DNA of 64,000 nucleotides, from contig NZ_PPSL01000002.1 in the NCBI RefSeq assembly GCF_002954265.1, positions 1 through 64,000 on the forward strand, read 5' to 3'. The translations under genes were made by a program, and so were the position numbers. The notes below the pieces were generated by a model. It saw nothing but the letters and a program-made list of their open reading frames with translations, did no database searches and was not told where the DNA came from. The stretch is from Flavipsychrobacter stenotrophus (GTDB taxonomy: Bacteria > Bacteroidota > Bacteroidia > Chitinophagales > Chitinophagaceae). This document shows, in pieces, positions 24,797 to 34,900 of the stretch (positions are counted from its first letter, which is position 1; every line of letters starts with the position of its first letter).

Positions 24797-24866
24797 ACTT
24801 TTTACTTTTTACTTTTTACTTTTTACTTTTCACTTTTAAGTTTTAAGTTTTAAGTTTTCACTTACA
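24797..24866. repeat. 7-bp period array overlapping the ilvE stop, 10 units
   Basis: On the + strand units start every 7 bases from 24797: ACTTTTT four times, ACTTTTC, ACTTTTA, AGTTTTA twice, AGTTTTC, ACTTACA. The last unit contains the TAA stop (24862-24864) of the BCAT gene on the minus strand, so the array is its immediate 3' trailer. Confidence 0.85.
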
Positions 24867-25911
24867 GTACATAGTTCCACTTATGCGTATCAGGTGCTAT
24901 ACCTGTGCGGATATCATAGAGCTCCTTCTTCAGTGTGAACATCGTTGCGTCTTCCCCAACATAGCAGTCGTAAGCTTTACCATCTACGGCAATGCTGGCT
25001 ATAGGCGCTATAACGGCAGCTGTGCCCGCACCAAATGCTTCTACACGCTTACCCGCTTCCAGTGCGTCTTTCAGCTCCTTTACAGCCAGTGGCCTTTCTT
25101 CTACTTTCATGCCTTGCTCGCGCGCCAATGCCAAAAGAGAATTACGCGTAACACCATCCAATATACTACCGGACAATGCAGGAGTGATCAAAGTACCATC
25201 TATGTAGAACATAGCATTCATGGTGCCTGATTCTTCAATGAATTCGTGGGTCTTGCTATCTGTCCATAATACCTGGTCATAGCCTTCTTCCTTGGCCATC
25301 TGCGTTGGAAAGAATGCTCCGCCATAGTTACCGCCACACTTAGCCATGCCTGTGCCACCATCTGCCGCTCTTGAAAAATGCGTTTCCACCTTTATCTTCA
25401 GCGGATTTGCATAATACTGGTATGCAGGTGAAGCCACTATCATGAACAGATATTCATCGGCTATCTTCACACCTATCCTGTCTTCAGTTGCTATCATGAA
25501 CGGGCGGAGGTAAAGGGAGCCATCTGCTTCCTCAGGCACCCACTTACTGTCCAACTGCACCAACTGGTGCATAGCTTCGGTAAACAGTGACTGTGGTACA
25601 CGTGGCATACACATTCTGTCCAGCGACTTACTGAAGCGGTCATAATGCTTTTCCATCCTGAAGATATTGATACGGCCATCTTCCATCATAAACGCCTTCA
25701 TACCTTCAAACACGGTCTGCCCGTAGTGCAGGCACAAAGCCAGCGGGCTCAGCGTAAGGTCATGAAACGGAGTGATGCGGGCATTCTGCCACTTACCATC
25801 CCTGTATTCTGCCACAAACATATGTTCTGTAGGCACTTTGCCGAAAGGGATAGACTTGGTATCAGTTACCGTTCTTTCCGCATGCGGGGTAATCGAGATC
25901 GGGTATTCCAT
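24862..25911 (-). CDS. ilvE: Branched-chain amino acid aminotransferase (class IV, PLP)
   Basis: The 349-residue protein is of the long BCAT group (group II, like eukaryotic BCAT). The PLP lysine is Lys191 in AKCGGNYGG. Other marks are HYGQTVFEGMKAF, DGSLYLRPFMIATE, FIEESGTMNAMF and LDGVTRNSLLALA, with the final phosphate-binding FGAGTAAVIAP. It converts Leu, Ile and Val to their 2-oxo acids with 2-oxoglutarate. ATG 25911 is chosen because MEYPISITPH matches family starts, and the upstream frame is only an extension through the intergenic gap. It is 19 bases downstream of an EamA exporter on the same strand, suggesting one operon opposite the MocR regulator. Confidence 0.93.
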   Translation of the reverse strand: MEYPISITPHAERTVTDTKSIPFGKVPTEHMFVAEYRDGKWQNARITPFHDLTLSPLALCLHYGQTVFEGMKAFMMEDGRINIFRMEKHYDRFSKSLDRMCMPRVPQSLFTEAMHQLVQLDSKWVPEEADGSLYLRPFMIATEDRIGVKIADEYLFMIVASPAYQYYANPLKIKVETHFSRAADGGTGMAKCGGNYGGAFFPTQMAKEEGYDQVLWTDSKTHEFIEESGTMNAMFYIDGTLITPALSGSILDGVTRNSLLALAREQGMKVEERPLAVKELKDALEAGKRVEAFGAGTAAVIAPIASIAVDGKAYDCYVGEDATMFTLKKELYDIRTGIAPDTHKWNYVL

Positions 25912-25930
25912 ATTATCGGTTTTTAACTGT

Positions 25931-26893
25931 TTATGATCCCTCCGGCGCAGTCTCAGGAAATGCGGCGGCGGCTTTATTGTCAATATTGTCTTTTGATTCT
26001 TTATGTTGTTGTCGGTAGCCCTTATTCACCATGAACACACTGCCTACAATTGTTGCAAACGCTAATGCAGTGTATATGTTCAGCTCTTCACCCAGTAAAA
26101 AATAACCCAGTACTACCGCCACCAACGGATTGATATAAGCATATATGGTAGCTATACCCACCGGCAACTTACTGAGGCAATACATATAGGCACCATAACC
26201 CAGCACTGACCCGAATATGATCAGGTATACCAGCGACAACAGACCCTCCTTGTTATATAATTCTACGTGTTTCAGATCATCTACAACCGGGCTTATCACC
26301 AGCATAAACAAACCACCAAACAACAACTGCAGCCCTGAATTGAAGAATGGATTTACAGGATTCACGTTCTTCTTATTCACTATGCTACCCATTGCCCATG
26401 ATGCTGTGGCCAGTAACACAGCCAATATTCCCATCAGGTAGCCTGTATCAGACAATGCCGCAAGGTTCTGCCTGAAGATGAGAGCGACACCGCAGGTACC
26501 CAGCAACATGCCCGCGCCAATCAATGTATTGAATTTCTCTTTCTGAGACGACATAAGGTTGAACGACACCGCAAACAGAGGCATAGCCGAACAAATTAGA
26601 GCTGCTACACCACTTGGCACGGTTCGCTCACCCCAGGTCACACAACCGTTACCCACAGTCAGCATCAGGAAGCCTACCAGCATTTGCCTGAGAATGTTCT
26701 TAGCCGATATGTCTTTATTCTTATTGGCCATCAGCGCAATGATCACTAAAATAATCCCGGAAACCACCTGCCTTACCCCTGCAAAAAGAAATGCAGGATA
26801 GTGCATCACGCCCACCCTTAGTGCCAGGTAGGTGGTGCCCCAGACTATGCAAACAAAAACAAGGGCTATATATGCTTTGGTGGTAGGTGTCAT
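25931..26893 (-). CDS. EamA/DMT-family transporter
   Basis: The 320-residue inner-membrane protein has ten helices arranged as two EamA repeats (ALVFVCIVWGTTYLALRVG at the start of the first, ASWAMGSIVNKKN at the start of the second, then VATIYAYINPLVAVVLGYFLLGEEL near the end). Drug/metabolite superfamily members of this type often export amino acids or related metabolites. Being upstream of ilvE and divergent from a MocR-type regulator supports an amino-acid-related role, but this is inference. Confidence 0.87.
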   Translation of the reverse strand: MTPTTKAYIALVFVCIVWGTTYLALRVGVMHYPAFLFAGVRQVVSGIILVIIALMANKNKDISAKNILRQMLVGFLMLTVGNGCVTWGERTVPSGVAALICSAMPLFAVSFNLMSSQKEKFNTLIGAGMLLGTCGVALIFRQNLAALSDTGYLMGILAVLLATASWAMGSIVNKKNVNPVNPFFNSGLQLLFGGLFMLVISPVVDDLKHVELYNKEGLLSLVYLIIFGSVLGYGAYMYCLSKLPVGIATIYAYINPLVAVVLGYFLLGEELNIYTALAFATIVGSVFMVNKGYRQQHKESKDNIDNKAAAAFPETAPEGS

Positions 26894-26958
26894 TAAGAGG
26901 TTTCTTTTCCGTTACAAAAGTGAAATGATTTTCCGAAATAAAACAGACACAATTTTCG

Positions 26959-26966
26959 TATTTTTG
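26959..26966 (+). promoter_or_regulatory. Candidate -7 box for the MocR-type gene
   Basis: TATTTTTG matches the Bacteroidota TAnnTTTG consensus, 19 bases before the ATG at 26985. No strong TTG box is seen at the usual distance upstream. The 91-base gap between divergent starts should also hold the EamA promoter and the regulator's own site. Confidence 0.5.
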
Positions 26967-26984
26967 ACCATAACAGTTTATTTA

Positions 26985-28436
26985 ATGAAGATTGTTTTTA
27001 AAGGTAAAAGCGACCATCTGTACTTACAGATTGCAGAAACATTCCAGAAACAAATACTGGATGAAGTATTGAAGATCGGCGATAAGCTGCCATCAGTAAG
27101 GCTTTTAAGCAAGGAGCACGCTATAAGTGTGAGTACCATTCTGCAAGCATATTATCACCTCGAAGCCAAAGGGCTGGTGGAATCCCGCCCGCAAAGTGGC
27201 TACTATGTCAGCTTCAATCCATCACGCTTTCCTCGTAAAATAGAGAAGAGCGACCCTATACAGGTGGTGAAGAACAAAAATGTAGAGGCCATAATTGGCG
27301 AGGTCTATGATGATCTGGCGATGGATGGTGTGGTAAAGTTCTCACTGAGTGTGCCCTCTCCCGAAATACTTCCTCTTGCCCGCCTCAATAAGGCTATGAT
27401 ACAGTCCCTACGCGATCTTCCCGCCAATGGCACCTCTTATGAAAAAATACAGGGCAACGAAGAACTACGCAGGCAGGTGGCCCGCTGGAGCATGCACTGG
27501 GGTGGCCATTTACAGGCCGATGATCTGGTAACAACCGCAGGCTGTATGAATGCGGTCTCTTATTGTCTGCAAGCCATTACCAAACCGGGCGATACTATAG
27601 CTGTAGAAAGCCCTGTGTATTTTGGAGTACTGCGCTTTGCGCAAAGTATTGGTCTAAAGATATTGGAACTCCCGACAGACCCTGATACAGGGGTAGACCC
27701 CGATGATCTTAGAAATGCATTGGAACAGCATGATATAAAGGCTTGCTTCTTTGTTACCAACTTCAGCAACCCAACAGGTTATTGTATGCCCGATGAACAA
27801 AAAGAAGCCATTGTAAAACTACTATCTAAACATGGTGTACCACTTATTGAAGACGACCTGTATGGTGATGTGTATTTCGGCAACAAACGTCCACGTTCCT
27901 GCAAGAGCTTTGATGAAGAAGGCAATGTGCTTTGGTGCAGCTCTATATCAAAAACATTGGCTCCGGGCTACCGTGTTGGCTGGGTAGCACCCGGCAAGTA
28001 TATTGATAAGATCAAGAGCCTGAAACTATACCATTGTATTACCTCTGCTACTGCGCAGCAGGCTGCACTAGGCAGCTTTTTGGCCACAGGCAGGTACGAA
28101 CAGCATTTGCGTAAACTAAGGCAAACATTACACACCAACAGCCTTCAATTTACCCGTGCTATTGGTGAGTATTTTCCTGAAGAGATAAAACTAAGCACAC
28201 CAAAGGGTGGCTTCATTTTGTGGCTGGAATTAGCCGAACATATAGACACCTACCAGCTCTACCAGGAAGCTATGCAGCAGAAGATCAGCTTTGCTCCGGG
28301 AACCATGTTTACACTGCAAGATCGATATCAGAACTGTATGCGATTGAGTTATGGTATGCCATGGTCAGCAGAGGTAGAGCAGGCACTAAAAAAGCTGGGA
28401 GGATTGGTGAAGAAAATGAATGGCTCAATGGCTTAA
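26985..28436 (+). CDS. MocR-type regulator: GntR winged helix fused to class I aminotransferase
   Basis: The ATG at 26985 gives 483 residues and matches family starts, and the upstream open frame overlaps the EamA gene. Residues 1-75 are a GntR winged helix (LYLQIAETFQKQILDE, KLPSVRLLSKEHAISVSTILQAYYHLEAKGLVESRPQSGYYV). Residues about 110-480 are an aminotransferase fold I with TNFSNPTG, EDDLYGDVYF and the PLP lysine Lys323 in SSISKTLAPG. Proteins of this type sense PLP or an amino-containing ligand and control neighbouring genes. The divergent EamA-ilvE pair is the obvious candidate target. The gene ends inside an 8-bp repeat array, so its last residues (NGSMA) are encoded by repeat units. 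Confidence 0.92.
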   Translation: MKIVFKGKSDHLYLQIAETFQKQILDEVLKIGDKLPSVRLLSKEHAISVSTILQAYYHLEAKGLVESRPQSGYYVSFNPSRFPRKIEKSDPIQVVKNKNVEAIIGEVYDDLAMDGVVKFSLSVPSPEILPLARLNKAMIQSLRDLPANGTSYEKIQGNEELRRQVARWSMHWGGHLQADDLVTTAGCMNAVSYCLQAITKPGDTIAVESPVYFGVLRFAQSIGLKILELPTDPDTGVDPDDLRNALEQHDIKACFFVTNFSNPTGYCMPDEQKEAIVKLLSKHGVPLIEDDLYGDVYFGNKRPRSCKSFDEEGNVLWCSSISKTLAPGYRVGWVAPGKYIDKIKSLKLYHCITSATAQQAALGSFLATGRYEQHLRKLRQTLHTNSLQFTRAIGEYFPEEIKLSTPKGGFILWLELAEHIDTYQLYQEAMQQKISFAPGTMFTLQDRYQNCMRLSYGMPWSAEVEQALKKLGGLVKKMNGSMA

Positions 28437-28451
28437 TGCCTCAATGGCTCA
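28419..28451. repeat. 8-bp period array (ATGGCTYA), 4 units, forming the MocR gene end
   Basis: ATGGCTCA, ATGGCTTA, ATGCCTCA and ATGGCTCA follow in exact 8-bp register from 28420 to 28451. The stop codon of the regulator (28434-28436) lies at the join of units two and three. Related arrays are at 47480 and 61235. Confidence 0.8.
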
Positions 28452-28509
28452 ATAACCTTTGAGCGACCTATAGCGGGAACCACAGCGAAAAATGGAGTCT
28501 TAAAAAGAA

Positions 28510-28539
28510 GAAAGGGTTTGCATTGCTGCAAACCCTTTC
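28510..28539 (-). terminator. Intrinsic terminator after the T9SS operon
   Basis: A 13-bp perfect stem (28510-28522 with 28527-28539) has a 4-base loop. On the minus strand it is followed by TTCTTTTT, as expected of a Rho-independent terminator for the OmpA-like gene. It may also serve the convergent MocR gene. Confidence 0.85.
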
Positions 28540-28561
28540 TCTTTATGAATAACTTTTGATG

Positions 28562-30802
28562 TTAATTATCACCTTCTTCTTTTGGAGCCTTAGCACCTGC
28601 TGGGTCTGGTTCATCATCAGCTTCCTGACGAAGATTCCTTTCCTGCTGGTCCATCGAGCCCGGCATAGCACTGTTGAATATTACACGACGTGTAGGCAAG
28701 TCACCAATGATACGGAATTCTGTACGACGGTTCAACTGACGTGCTTCAGGTATGTCGGTCTTACCATCGGGAGTAACTTCTACAGCTACCTGATTCTTTT
28801 TACCAAAACCCTTAGCGGTCATTCTCTGCCTTTCAACACCATTCTTTTCCAGATAATCTAACACAGACTGTGCACGACGCTGAGAAAGAGGGAAGTTATA
28901 TTCATCTGTACCCTTACCATCTGTATAAGAATAGATCTCTACCTGTATTGATGGATTATCCTTCATGAAGTTTACCAGTGTATCTAATGATGCAACTGAC
29001 TCAGCACGAAGTGTAGCCTGATCGTAATCGTAGTAGATGTTGCTTACGCTGAAACTGTGCTTGATGCTATCTAAGTAGATAGTAACATGTACTGTATCAT
29101 CAGCATCAGAACGCTTAACAGACATAGTACTTACTGTAGCACGAGATGATGTATAACCTGGCTTATCAGCAGTAAGAACGTAAGAATGATTACGTGTCAT
29201 GTTGAATATGAAGTTACCATCTTCTGAACTGTAAGTAGTCATTTCAGATTTCTGGTCCAGCATTTTCACTACAGACTGTGGCATGATGCTCTGGTCTTTC
29301 TTGCTCAATACTTTACCGATGATCACCAAACGTGGTTCGTATTGTATTCTCCAGATATCGTTACAGCAAGTAGGGTTCTTCAATGCAATTGTACCGATAC
29401 GATTAGATACGATGTATGCATCTGGCTTACCTACCGGATCTTTGATGAAATAGAACTCATCGGCAGATGTGTTGAAAGGATAGCCAAGGTTCTGCACCTT
29501 AGAGTAACGCGAAGGACCACCATCAGCTACGTTGATATCGAAACCACCGAAAGACTTACGGCCGTTAGAAGCGAAATACAACTTACCAACACGTGTATCG
29601 TAGTACGGAGTCAACTCATCAGACTTAGTATTGATAGCCTTACCGCAGTTCTGCGGACGACGGAAAGTACCATTTCTAGGATCGATAACTGAATACCAGA
29701 TATCATAACCACCACGACTCTGCAGCTTACGGTTAGATGCGAAGTACAGAATTTCTTTCTTTCCCACCTTAGCTACAAATGGCATAGAGTTAGACTCTTC
29801 ACCATCCGCTTCGTTCACACTTGGTACCAGCATTGCAGGAGACCATTTGTGCTCAAGGAACTGAGAATAGTATATTTTGCAAACGAACCTGAATGAATCT
29901 TTTACTTTGCACTGAGTGAAGTAAAAACGATCTCCACCAGGGCTGTAGCAACCATTACCTACGTTTGCTCCGTTAGCCAATCCCTGCGCATTAAATCCAC
30001 CATCGTTAAATGGTAAAGGCCACTGGAAAGAATCTACATAACCAGGCTGCTTCTTAGCGATCATGAAATGCTCGGCAGAGATCATATCAGGCTTGTTAGA
30101 CTTACGGTTGAAGGTAGTCACCTCAAGTGTGTTACGGTTCAATGTAGAGAACAGCAACATAGAATCACCCAATGGATAAGGAGATAATTCTGTGTAAGCA
30201 GAGTTAACGTTAGGACCGCAATTAAAGATGTTTACCGGAGCAGGATCCTTGATAGAGATCATTGCCATTTCGCAACCATCAATTTCTATCTGAGCCAGCT
30301 TCTTGTAATTCTTATATTCTTTTTGCGTTGGCGTTCTGTTGAAATTGTTGTCCAACGGATTGTTGGCAGCAGTCTTCTTGTTATCAGTCAAAAACTGTTT
30401 GAACCAGGTTATCGCCTGTTTGTATTCACCCTGCTGCTTAAACATCTGACCTGCGAAAAACGCAGACAATGGATAATCCTTCTTGTCAAGGTAGTACGTT
30501 TCAGCGTAGTGATGTGCCGCCGGAACATAATCCCTGGTTGCCATGTAACACTCACCCAGTATATAAGCGAGGTATGGATTTCTCTCATCCCTCGACCTAA
30601 GGTCCTGATAATAATCAATTGCGTCGAAATAGCTACCCCCTACAAACAAACCAAGCGCTAAGCCTAACTCTTTTTCATCAGAAATTACCCTGGTTGGGTC
30701 ATTAATGCTATTCCTTCCGGATATGGCTTTCTGGGCATTCGAATTGTATTGTGCAATAATAAATGTTGTCGCTAAAATAAGGAACAGCCAATTTTTTCTC
30801 AT
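28562..30802 (-). CDS. OmpA-family protein with TPR, PD40 and CarboxypepD_reg domains (PorE-like)
   Basis: About 746 residues from ATG 30802, with a signal peptide (1-24). In order: tetratricopeptide helices (about 40-170, LAYILGECYMATRDYVPAAHHYAETYY), a PD40/WD40-like propeller (about 180-480), a CarboxypepD_reg-like domain (about 495-590, VVKMLDQKSEMTTYSSEDGNFIF), and a C-terminal OmpA peptidoglycan-binding domain (about 600-715, YDQATLRAESVASLDTLV, TDGKGTDEYNFPLSQRRAQSVLDYL, GKKNQ). This domain order is that of PorE, a type IX secretion component linking the machine to peptidoglycan. It is the last gene of the adhesin-PorP operon. Because many paralogues exist, it may be an operon-specific partner rather than the core PorE. 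Confidence 0.88.
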   Translation of the reverse strand: MRKNWLFLILATTFIIAQYNSNAQKAISGRNSINDPTRVISDEKELGLALGLFVGGSYFDAIDYYQDLRSRDERNPYLAYILGECYMATRDYVPAAHHYAETYYLDKKDYPLSAFFAGQMFKQQGEYKQAITWFKQFLTDNKKTAANNPLDNNFNRTPTQKEYKNYKKLAQIEIDGCEMAMISIKDPAPVNIFNCGPNVNSAYTELSPYPLGDSMLLFSTLNRNTLEVTTFNRKSNKPDMISAEHFMIAKKQPGYVDSFQWPLPFNDGGFNAQGLANGANVGNGCYSPGGDRFYFTQCKVKDSFRFVCKIYYSQFLEHKWSPAMLVPSVNEADGEESNSMPFVAKVGKKEILYFASNRKLQSRGGYDIWYSVIDPRNGTFRRPQNCGKAINTKSDELTPYYDTRVGKLYFASNGRKSFGGFDINVADGGPSRYSKVQNLGYPFNTSADEFYFIKDPVGKPDAYIVSNRIGTIALKNPTCCNDIWRIQYEPRLVIIGKVLSKKDQSIMPQSVVKMLDQKSEMTTYSSEDGNFIFNMTRNHSYVLTADKPGYTSSRATVSTMSVKRSDADDTVHVTIYLDSIKHSFSVSNIYYDYDQATLRAESVASLDTLVNFMKDNPSIQVEIYSYTDGKGTDEYNFPLSQRRAQSVLDYLEKNGVERQRMTAKGFGKKNQVAVEVTPDGKTDIPEARQLNRRTEFRIIGDLPTRRVIFNSAMPGSMDQQERNLRQEADDEPDPAGAKAPKEEGDN

Positions 30803-30853
30803 GTGCATGATCGTTGAAAACGATATAAAAGTATAAATTGCTTTTAAAAAAAA

Positions 30854-30885
30854 GAAGGGCTGACAAAAAAAAAGTTTAGCCCTTC
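30854..30885 (-). terminator. Hairpin with T-run between the PorP and OmpA genes
   Basis: GAAGGGCT (30854-30861) pairs with AGCCCTTC (30878-30885). On the minus strand the hairpin is followed by a run of eight T. It lies inside the operon and could reduce transcription into the OmpA-like gene or protect the upstream mRNA. Confidence 0.7.
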
Positions 30886-30905
30886 AACGTATTATGAAAT
30901 ATCGA

Positions 30906-31958
30906 TTAGAATCGCGGACATGGAATCGAGCGCCTTGTATGCGAAACTGAGTATGGACTTACATACCTTATTGCTATCTCAAAACCGCCGTTTCCGTTAG
31001 AAGCGTTGTTCAAAGAAGAAGTATTATAGTCATAACCAACGCCTATTCTCATGTTCTTGATCTCTATACCGGCAGTCAGCATTGCTGCATCACCCCCGCG
31101 CATCCAGCCACCAACAAAGATAGCGGGTGTAAAGTTCACATCACCATATTGTTCGCCAATGTTATAATGGAATTCATTACCAAAGATCATTTCTACTGCA
31201 GAAGCCTGTGTCTGGAACAATACAGCAGGACGTAAACTCATCTTGTCAGATACGTTCCATACTATACCCAATGTACCTGTATACCTCATTGCAAGGCCTA
31301 CATCGCTGTTCTTTTTCTTCAGGATAGCATCAGTTGGCTGATTAAGGTTATTAGCACCTACACCCAGTATGAAGCTGAAGCTTTCATTGAAGGCATGTGA
31401 GAAGCAAAGACCGGCATTTACCAGTGCATAGTTAACATTATTACCCATTCCGTACTTATACTCAGCTGTTGTACCCTTTACGAAAGAACCGTTGACGAAT
31501 TCATCGCCAAAGTATAATTTAGAAAGGTCTATGCTCTTCTGAGCATAGCCGAATTGCAAGCCGATAGCGAGATCAGATCCGCTGTAGTTATCAAGGCCAC
31601 CACCAAATAATTTGTGGTAAGCTATAGATCCGAGACCTGTAAAATTAGATAGATTACCATCGCCGGCCTGATCTTTATACAACTGAAGGCCACCTGCAAG
31701 GTAACCACCATCAGTTGATTTTATCGGCAGATCAACAGACGCACCATAGGTAACATAGGGAACAGTAACGCTCTTCCACTGGTTCCTGTAGATAGCATTG
31801 GCGCGCACCTTACCGTAGAACATACCTGTAAATGCAGGATTTACCACCAGTGGCTGCATATCGAACTGGCTGAAGTGAATGTCCTGGGCAATAGCTGCAG
31901 GCGCTGTAAGTGTAAGCGCCGCAATGCTCAAACGGGTGATAATATTTCCTTTTCTCAT
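30906..31958 (-). CDS. PorP/SprF family type IX secretion outer-membrane protein
   Basis: The 350 residues begin with a signal peptide (about 1-24, ending in IAQ). DIHFSQFDMQPLVVNPAFTGMF is the start of the mature PorP/SprF domain. The body alternates beta strands with YNxxIxP-like turns (FHYNIGEQYGDVNFTPAIFVGGWMRGG, LTAGIEIKNMRIGVGYDYN), fitting a 14-strand outer-membrane barrel. PorP/SprF proteins hold and help export type B cargo with a gliding-motility C-terminal domain. The immediately upstream gene encodes exactly such a cargo protein, so this is probably its dedicated partner. Confidence 0.92.
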   Translation of the reverse strand: MRKGNIITRLSIAALTLTAPAAIAQDIHFSQFDMQPLVVNPAFTGMFYGKVRANAIYRNQWKSVTVPYVTYGASVDLPIKSTDGGYLAGGLQLYKDQAGDGNLSNFTGLGSIAYHKLFGGGLDNYSGSDLAIGLQFGYAQKSIDLSKLYFGDEFVNGSFVKGTTAEYKYGMGNNVNYALVNAGLCFSHAFNESFSFILGVGANNLNQPTDAILKKKNSDVGLAMRYTGTLGIVWNVSDKMSLRPAVLFQTQASAVEMIFGNEFHYNIGEQYGDVNFTPAIFVGGWMRGGDAAMLTAGIEIKNMRIGVGYDYNTSSLNNASNGNGGFEIAIRYVSPYSVSHTRRSIPCPRF

Positions 31959-31979
31959 CTTGATATATTCTTATCTATT

Positions 31980-34900
31980 TTACCTGATTACTGTTACGTT
32001 TCCTTGTTTGTTAAATACTTTGCCTGTTGAGGTTACGGCCTGTATACTATACACATAAACGCCAAATGGCTGTGGCTCGCCTTTCCAGCTGCCATCCCAT
32101 CCCGCATCTATGTTTTTTGACTCATAAACCATGTTTCCCCAACGGTTGAAAATACGAAAATAATTTAAATTAGCAATACCGCGCTTAATAATTTTAAATT
32201 CACCATTCACCCCTGTGCCCGGCGTAAAGGCATTTGGCACTGCTATCAGGGTCTCTTCATTCACTATAATATTGATCGAATCAACCGCTTTACAACCATA
32301 CTCAGTGGTAGCCTTTACAATATATAATGTGCTCACATCAGGCGTAGCCACCGGGTTAGATATCAGCGGATTGCTGAGGCCGGTGTATGGGAACCAGGTA
32401 AATGTAGTACAGTTAGTAATTGGCTCAATGGGGTAATTTTCACCAGGGTATAGTGTTACCGAATCGGGCACTGATATAAGTGCAGCCGGATGTACAATAG
32501 TATTAAAATGCACCGTATCCTTACAACCATTAGCATTGGTAACTATGGCGTAATATGACTGTGAAGCGATAGGACGGATAACCGGTGAATTGCTGAGGCT
32601 ATCACTTATGTAAATAGAAGGATACCAGTGGTAAGACAGGCCTGCGCCACCCGCCGGATTTAATATAGCAGTGTCGTGGGGACAGAAGGCCAGATCAGGC
32701 AATGGAGCCGCAAAATTGCCAGGCAATAAGGTAATAACCGCAGAATCCTGGCCGGTACAGCCTGCTGAAGAAGTAACCACTAAATGCAGGGTTGTAGTTG
32801 TCGTTCCATCAAATACAACGGTGGAAGTGGATGTATTATCCAGATCAGCCGCAGGAGACCAAGTATAGGTATAACCGGTAAACCATGCCGGAAGCACCGA
32901 AGCATTAATGTGCAAGGTATCAAATTCGCACAACGGCCGGTTGCCACCTATGTAAACTGTGGGCGTTGGCTGCACCTGCAGATTGAGTGTAGCATAAATA
33001 TCGGGGCAACTATGGAAATGAGCAGTAACAGTATACAATGCTGAAGTATCAGGCGTTATCAGTGCATTAAGCACATTAGACACCCCAATACCGGCCGTAG
33101 GCAACCATTGATAAGAAAAGGCAGGATGCCCAGATCCTATTACCTGCACCACCTGTCCAAGACATATGGCAGTATCGGTAGGATGCACGCTAATTACATT
33201 GGGGAGGACTTCCAGCTTAACAATAGCCGTAACTGCACAAACAGCAGAAATAGGTTGTATCACTGAAGTGAGTACATAAGACCCCGCCGCAGAGGGAGTA
33301 AATATTGGGTGAGATGATGTATCGTTACTTATCAAAACAGTTGATGGAGCGGAAGACCACTGATAATGATAATAAAGCCCCCCGGGCACCGTTACGTCAT
33401 AAGTCGTGGACATACCCAGACAAATGGTATCGACAATTGTCTGCAAGTTCGCAGGTGTATCTACATGTATGGTTATCGTATGCACATAATCAGGGCAATT
33501 GGCATAAGAACTGGTTACTGTATATACGGTATTACCCACTACACTGTCAGATATTACAGGTGTGCGGCTGGTACTGGTGGCCACCCCGATGGATGGTGTC
33601 CAGACATAACTGAACTCAGTACTACCCGTGCTGGTTACAGTAACTGTCTGAGGAAAACATATATTTGAGGATACCGGACCGACTGTATAGTCACCAAGCG
33701 TGTGCACGGTTACGGTTGCAGTACTTTTACATAAAGGTTGTGCTGTAGGATTTACGGTGACGGTATAGGTGATATCACCTGTAGCAAACGGATTTGTAAC
33801 AGGATTACTTATACTAGTGCTACTCAAATAGGTGCCGGACGCCCATGAATAGTCATATGGCACTCCCACAGGGGTGGCGTTTACATGCAGGTTAACAGGG
33901 ACACCAACGCAGGTTTTCACCAATATAGAATCTACCGTAAGAACAGGGGGATCATAAACTGTTATCGTTATTCTGTCGGTTGCATCCGGGCAGCCTGCTG
34001 CAACCAGTACATTACCTGTTATAATGTAAGTAGTAGTCGTTGTTGGAGTGGCAGTAGGACTAAGTACTACAGAGCTGCTGAGACCGGCCGCCGGTGTCCA
34101 GTTGTAGACCATTAATACGCCGAAGATAGTATCCGGTTGAACAATGATATTAACGCTTTCCCCCCTGCAGATCATGGTATCAGGAGTAACTATATTAATA
34201 TGAAATGAGTCATAAATAGTTAGTGTGGCCGACTGTAACGGATCAGGAACCAGCAATGTAGGATCGCAATGATCAGGAATCAAAACTGTTAGTATTACTG
34301 TCTTTGGTGTAGAAGGTGGTATCAATAATGGATTAATGTTCACGATAGCCGTTGTACCAAACGGTGGTATAATAACACTATCTGCAATAGTCGCATAATC
34401 ATATCCGTTAATAGCTGTACCGCTTATCAGATACTTAATAATAGTAGGTGTGCAACTGGTGGCAGCCGTATTAAAGGTAACGTGACCCGGTGCGCAACTT
34501 CTTATAGCATAAGGAATAGTACCAACCCCCACGGCTACCAGAGTGGTATTAGGAACTGAGGATAGGCTGCCCGCTTCAAGAAATACTCCGGAATCATAAA
34601 CACCGTCAACTGCATCTGCTATTCCAAGTTTCAGGTGATAACTTGTACAAGGAGTTACTGCCGCTTTTGCCTGAAGAACAGTTGTAAAACCATCATATGT
34701 AACGGAAGTGCCTGCTGCATTATTGACAAAATAAGCCGGAAATGGTGAGCCAGGACCGATAGAGTTGCAGTCAGCAAGCAAATAACCACCCGAAGGAACT
34801 CCGCTATTTACGCTATTGATACAGACTGGAATATTTGTGCCTGGTATCAATGCAATATTTGTGCCTGTACCAAAACCAGGGCCTGATATCAAAAAGCCAA

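Noticed and set aside
24797-24866. Possible CRISPR array
   Set aside because: The units are 7 bases with no spacers and no cas genes are present.
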